Position numbers and translations under genes: made by a program | Notes under the pieces: model-generated | What the model was told of the DNA's origin: nothing | Seen by the model: only the letters and a program-made list of their open reading frames with translations | Database searches by the model: none | Assembly: GCA_036742665.1 (NCBI GenBank) | Contig: DAINQP010000002.1 | Location: 1 to 64,000, forward strand | DNA: 64,000 nucleotides | Reading direction: 5' to 3' | Origin: Gp6-AA40 sp036742665 | Lineage (GTDB): Bacteria > Acidobacteriota > Vicinamibacteria > Vicinamibacterales > UBA2999 | Part shown: one piece after another, positions 61,535 through 64,000 of the stretch | Layout of the letters: every line of letters begins with the position of its first letter | Position numbering within the stretch: position 1 is the stretch's first letter

Positions 61535-62245
61535 ATGCAGCGCAACATTCGTTCCGGTGCCGGAATCAAGACGACGAAGGTGAAGGCCAGCGCCCAGAAC
61601 GCGTCAGTATTCAGCCTCCAGGCGTTTCTCGAGTCGGCCGGGATTGCCCAAAAGGGCTTACCGTACCGGCGTGGCGAACCCATCTTCACTCAAGGCGATG
61701 CCTGCGAGCATGTCTGGTACATCCAGTCCGGTGGGATCAAGCTGTCGGTGCTGTCGAAGACAGGGAAAGAAGCCGTGGTCGCCATGCTTGGGCCGGGTGA
61801 CTTCTTCGGCGAGGGATGCCTGGCGGGTCAGGAGGTTCGCATGGGAAGCGCCACGGCGGTCACCCCGAGCGCGATCCTGCGCATCGACAAGGGATACATG
61901 GCGCACCTGCTGCACAAGCAGCACGCGATGTCCGACCGGTTCATCTCGCATATCCTGACCCGTAACATCCGGATCGAAGAGGACCTGATCGATCAACTCT
62001 TCAACTCCAGTGAGAAGCGGCTGGCGCGCACGCTGCTGCTGCTGGCGCGATACGGGAAACAGGCGAAGCCGACCCGCGTGGTACCCCAGATCTCGCAGGA
62101 GACACTCGCCGAGATGGTTGGTACGACACGCTCACGGGTGAATTTCTTCCTGAACAAGTTCAGGAAGCTGGGCTTCATCGAGTACGAGGCTGAGCGCCCG
62201 ATCAAGATCAACAACTCCCTGCTCAGCGTCGTGCTGCACGATTGA
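61535..62245 (+). CDS. Crp/Fnr-family transcription regulator
   Basis: A 236-residue regulator. The cyclic-nucleotide-binding-like domain (about 30-145) has YRRGEPIFTQGDACEHVWYI, VAMLGPGDFFGEGCLAGQEV and RMGSATAVTPSAILRID. After the dimer helix comes a winged HTH with ISQETLAEMVGTTRSRVNFF, then LNKFRKLGFIEYEAE. The N-terminal Cys cluster of oxygen-sensing FNR is absent, so it does not carry that iron-sulfur cluster. The ligand is unknown; the TTRSRVNFFLNKF recognition region is common in acidobacterial members. It is convergent with the histidine kinase 28 bases downstream. The remnant at 61293-61446 lies in its upstream region. Confidence 0.92.
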   Translation: MQRNIRSGAGIKTTKVKASAQNASVFSLQAFLESAGIAQKGLPYRRGEPIFTQGDACEHVWYIQSGGIKLSVLSKTGKEAVVAMLGPGDFFGEGCLAGQEVRMGSATAVTPSAILRIDKGYMAHLLHKQHAMSDRFISHILTRNIRIEEDLIDQLFNSSEKRLARTLLLLARYGKQAKPTRVVPQISQETLAEMVGTTRSRVNFFLNKFRKLGFIEYEAERPIKINNSLLSVVLHD

Positions 62246-62273
62246 GGCGACTGACCGGGGCCCGCTTTCCGCG

Positions 62274-63365
62274 TCAACTCATCGCGGGGACGGGCTCGGC
62301 GAGCCGCGGCAAATCAATGGTGAACACGCATCCACATTCGGGCAGGTTCCGCGCGTAGAGCCGGCCATGGCTCGCTTCGACGCCCCATCGACTGAACGCG
62401 AGACCGACGCCTAGTCCCGTGCGATCCCGGCTTCGCTGCTCGAACGGGCGGAACAGATCGTCGTGATTCGCACCGGGCAGGCCTCCGCATTCGTCTTCGA
62501 CTTCGATGAGAACACGTTCGGCACTGCCGCGCACGCGCAGCGTGACAGTGGTCTTCGGTCGGGTGAACTTGAAGGCGTTCTGCAACAGGTTGCCGACGAC
62601 CGCCGCGAGCACTTGGCGATCCCCTTGGATGGCGATGTCCTGATCCACCGGCAGAACCGTCAACCGGAGACCGATCGTCTGTGCATGGAGCACCGCCGCG
62701 GCGACGACTTCGTCGACGAGCTCGGACAACTGGATTCGGTCCGGGTTTTGGATTCCCTGTGTGAGACGCACCTCGGCGAGCGAGCGGCCAATGAGCGCGC
62801 GCAATGCGAGGAGACTGCGATGGAGTACGGTGCCCGTGCTGCCGCTGACGCCCACGTTCCCGGTTCTGAGAACCTCGAACGACAGAATCGCCGTGTTGAG
62901 CAAATTTCGCAACTCGTGTGCGAGGAACTCCAATCGCTCGGCGCCCCGCGCCGCTGCGACATCGACGGTAGATTGATCCCGATGACGTCCATATTCGGTG
63001 ACCGCGCCGGCAATCGCTTCGTCGAGGCATCGGTTGAGTACACAGAAATCCGCGCTGCTGATCGCGGCGCTCATTTCCGTGGCCAACTCGGTGACCGACT
63101 GGCACACGTCACCATAGTCGTGCACGACCTGGGACACGGTGAACCCCTTCCGGAGAAGCTCACGGCCGTGTTGGATCGCGCTTTCACCGATCTCTGGGCT
63201 CGATGGCGCGCCGAGCCGTAACGCCTCGATCAGTTGATCGAGAAACAGCGGCACTCCATAGTCCTCGTCCGGTTGGTTGAGAACTGCGACCGACCTCACA
63301 GCCACCTTGGCCCGGCAGCGGGTGATGATCTCGTCGCGATGGGCGGCAATGAACCGATCGAGCAT
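62274..63365 (-). CDS. Soluble sensor histidine kinase with RsbR/RsbRD-like N-terminus
   Basis: A 363-residue kinase without membrane helices. The N-terminal 150 residues (MLDRFIAAHRDEIITRCRAK, QHGRELLRKGFTVSQVVHDY, GDVCQSVTELA) resemble the helical four-helix RsbRD domain found in stressosome and related sensors. The kinase core has LEFLAHELRNLLNTAILSFE (H box), VGNLLQNAFKFTRP (N box), IEVEDECGGLPG (G1) and RTGLGVGLAFSRWGVEAS (G2). ATG 63365 is chosen; the frame extends to 63539 with no support. No response regulator is next to it in this window. Confidence 0.9.
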   Translation of the reverse strand: MLDRFIAAHRDEIITRCRAKVAVRSVAVLNQPDEDYGVPLFLDQLIEALRLGAPSSPEIGESAIQHGRELLRKGFTVSQVVHDYGDVCQSVTELATEMSAAISSADFCVLNRCLDEAIAGAVTEYGRHRDQSTVDVAAARGAERLEFLAHELRNLLNTAILSFEVLRTGNVGVSGSTGTVLHRSLLALRALIGRSLAEVRLTQGIQNPDRIQLSELVDEVVAAAVLHAQTIGLRLTVLPVDQDIAIQGDRQVLAAVVGNLLQNAFKFTRPKTTVTLRVRGSAERVLIEVEDECGGLPGANHDDLFRPFEQRSRDRTGLGVGLAFSRWGVEASHGRLYARNLPECGCVFTIDLPRLAEPVPAMS

Positions 63366-63597
63366 GTACGTTTCTCCAACAGCCTCGGACTCGCACCTGT
63401 CGAGGGTCACACGAACGATTGAGTGGGGAGTTGGCTTAGCGCGGGAACCCGACGTCCGAGACAGCATGGTAGGCCGTGAGCCAGCCCAGCGCCTGTTCCA
63501 AACAGCACACTGTGACGATGTATACAAACGCACAGACACGCATTCGCAAGAATGGCACGATCATCAAGCGCTCGAACATCTGCATCGGGCGACACCT

Positions 63598-63744
63598 ATG
63601 TGGTCGATCATCGTCCTCTTCATCGCGGGAGCCGCGCTCCTGATCGGCTCCAGATTTCGAGTACCTGGCGGCGTGAATCCCGCACACCTCGGATGGATGA
63701 GCGCGCAGTGGCTCGCCGAGTACCGCGCGTCCCAGAGGATGTAG
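63598..63744 (+). CDS. Small single-helix membrane protein
   Basis: A 48-residue frame beginning MWSIIVLFIAGAALLIGSRF, one clear membrane helix, followed by a polar tail (VNPAHLGWMSAQWLAEYRA). No ribosome site is strong. It precedes the next gene by 20 bases, so it could be a small leader or membrane anchor subunit. It resembles short hypothetical proteins from Acidobacteria, but this is not verified. Confidence 0.5.
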   Translation: MWSIIVLFIAGAALLIGSRFRVPGGVNPAHLGWMSAQWLAEYRASQRM

Positions 63745-63764
63745 ATGACGGAAGGCTTGACAGA

Positions 63765-64000
63765 ATGACCGCAGTCCACGTCGAAGAGCCGAACGCCATC
63801 GATCTCGCGCGACTCGACGACGACGGCGGCGGTTCGCGAGCCGGGAGCCCTCCGCGACTGCGTGACCTCGTCAACCCTGACTCACCCACCACCATGGACG
63901 CGGCCACCATTGCCGCGCGCCAGCGAGAGCGAGGCGGCGCACCGAATCAGTACCGCCCGGCGCGCGAAGGATCGCCGTGGAAGCGCCTGGCGCTGACGCT
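63765..64000 (+). CDS. Hypothetical protein, 5' part (continues beyond window)
   Basis: Open from ATG 63765 to the end of the window, at least 78 residues. A GGAAGG site is 10 bases upstream. The visible part is hydrophilic (HVEEPNAIDLARLDDDGGGS, LRDLVNPDSPTTMDAATIAA, RQRERGGAPNQYRPAREGSP) and has no recognised motif, signal peptide or membrane segment. It may be an N-terminal cytoplasmic tail of a longer protein; WKRLALT at the very end could begin a membrane segment. Confidence 0.6.
   Translation, partial: MTAVHVEEPNAIDLARLDDDGGGSRAGSPPRLRDLVNPDSPTTMDAATIAARQRERGGAPNQYRPAREGSPWKRLALT

Overview
The window is 64 kb of GC-rich bacterial chromosome. Its gene content points to an acidobacterium of the Vicinamibacteria (Luteitalea-like) group. 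This is an inference from gene families, because no rRNA or tRNA gene is present. The supporting families are an Oar-like TonB receptor with an N-terminal carboxypeptidase-regulatory domain, a DUF1592-type cytochrome beside a DUF1552 protein, an FG-GAP/ASPIC protein, a Ser/Thr kinase fused to a TolB-like propeller, many DUF6152-type secreted proteins, and the remains of a PadR plus ADOP-permease module. No transposase, integrase, CRISPR array, phage gene or stable RNA gene was found.

Layout. 1-3.2 kb: end of a biotin-dependent carboxylase (biotin carboxylase, then biotin carrier in another frame), bacterioferritin, and a long YjbQ-family protein. 3.3-6.1 kb: exported M28 peptidase and a mono-heme c-type cytochrome. 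6.1-11.1 kb: an acyl-CoA operon of a FadJ-type fusion enzyme, a feruloyl-CoA-synthase-like ligase and an amidohydrolase. 11.2-17.5 kb: a Pycsar-effector-like (PycTM) membrane protein with no cyclase nearby, a divergent metallophosphatase/phosphate-porin pair, a CotH protein, a 24-bp tandem repeat array, and three small secreted or periplasmic proteins. 17.6-20.7 kb: TonB receptor.

20.9-28.8 kb is a tightly coupled operon: a histidine-rich membrane protein, a FixH/YtkA-like lipoprotein, a NapH/CcoG-like polyferredoxin, a membrane-anchored periplasmic protein, a histidine kinase, a response regulator, an FG-GAP/ASPIC protein and a DUF6152 fusion. It is my best candidate for an undescribed system, namely a regulated membrane redox unit with a possible intramembrane metal site. 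28.9-41.2 kb: DinB protein, sugar dehydrogenase, broken PadR/ADOP module, EreA-like protein, AhpD plus QueG-like pair, exported methyltransferase, HEAT protein, bicupin and GMC oxidoreductase. 41.4-47.1 kb: DUF1592, DUF1552 and ankyrin operon, ending in a strong terminator that lies inside the convergent amidohydrolase gene. 48.4-51.5 kb: a pseudokinase/PEGA protein and a TonB-C protein. 51.5-64 kb: secreted families, two carboxylesterases, paired DUF6644-like membrane proteins, a kinase/propeller protein, a Crp regulator, a histidine kinase and a gene cut by the window end.

A recurring theme is short dispersed inverted repeats of several families (GGTCC/GGACC, GAAGC/GCTTC, CCAAC/GTTGG, GTTCG/CGAAC). 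They sit between genes but have also invaded coding sequence, mostly in signal peptides and interdomain linkers. Partial decayed copies of secreted-protein genes lie at 51.5-51.8 kb and 61.3-61.4 kb, which suggests gene-family turnover in this region.
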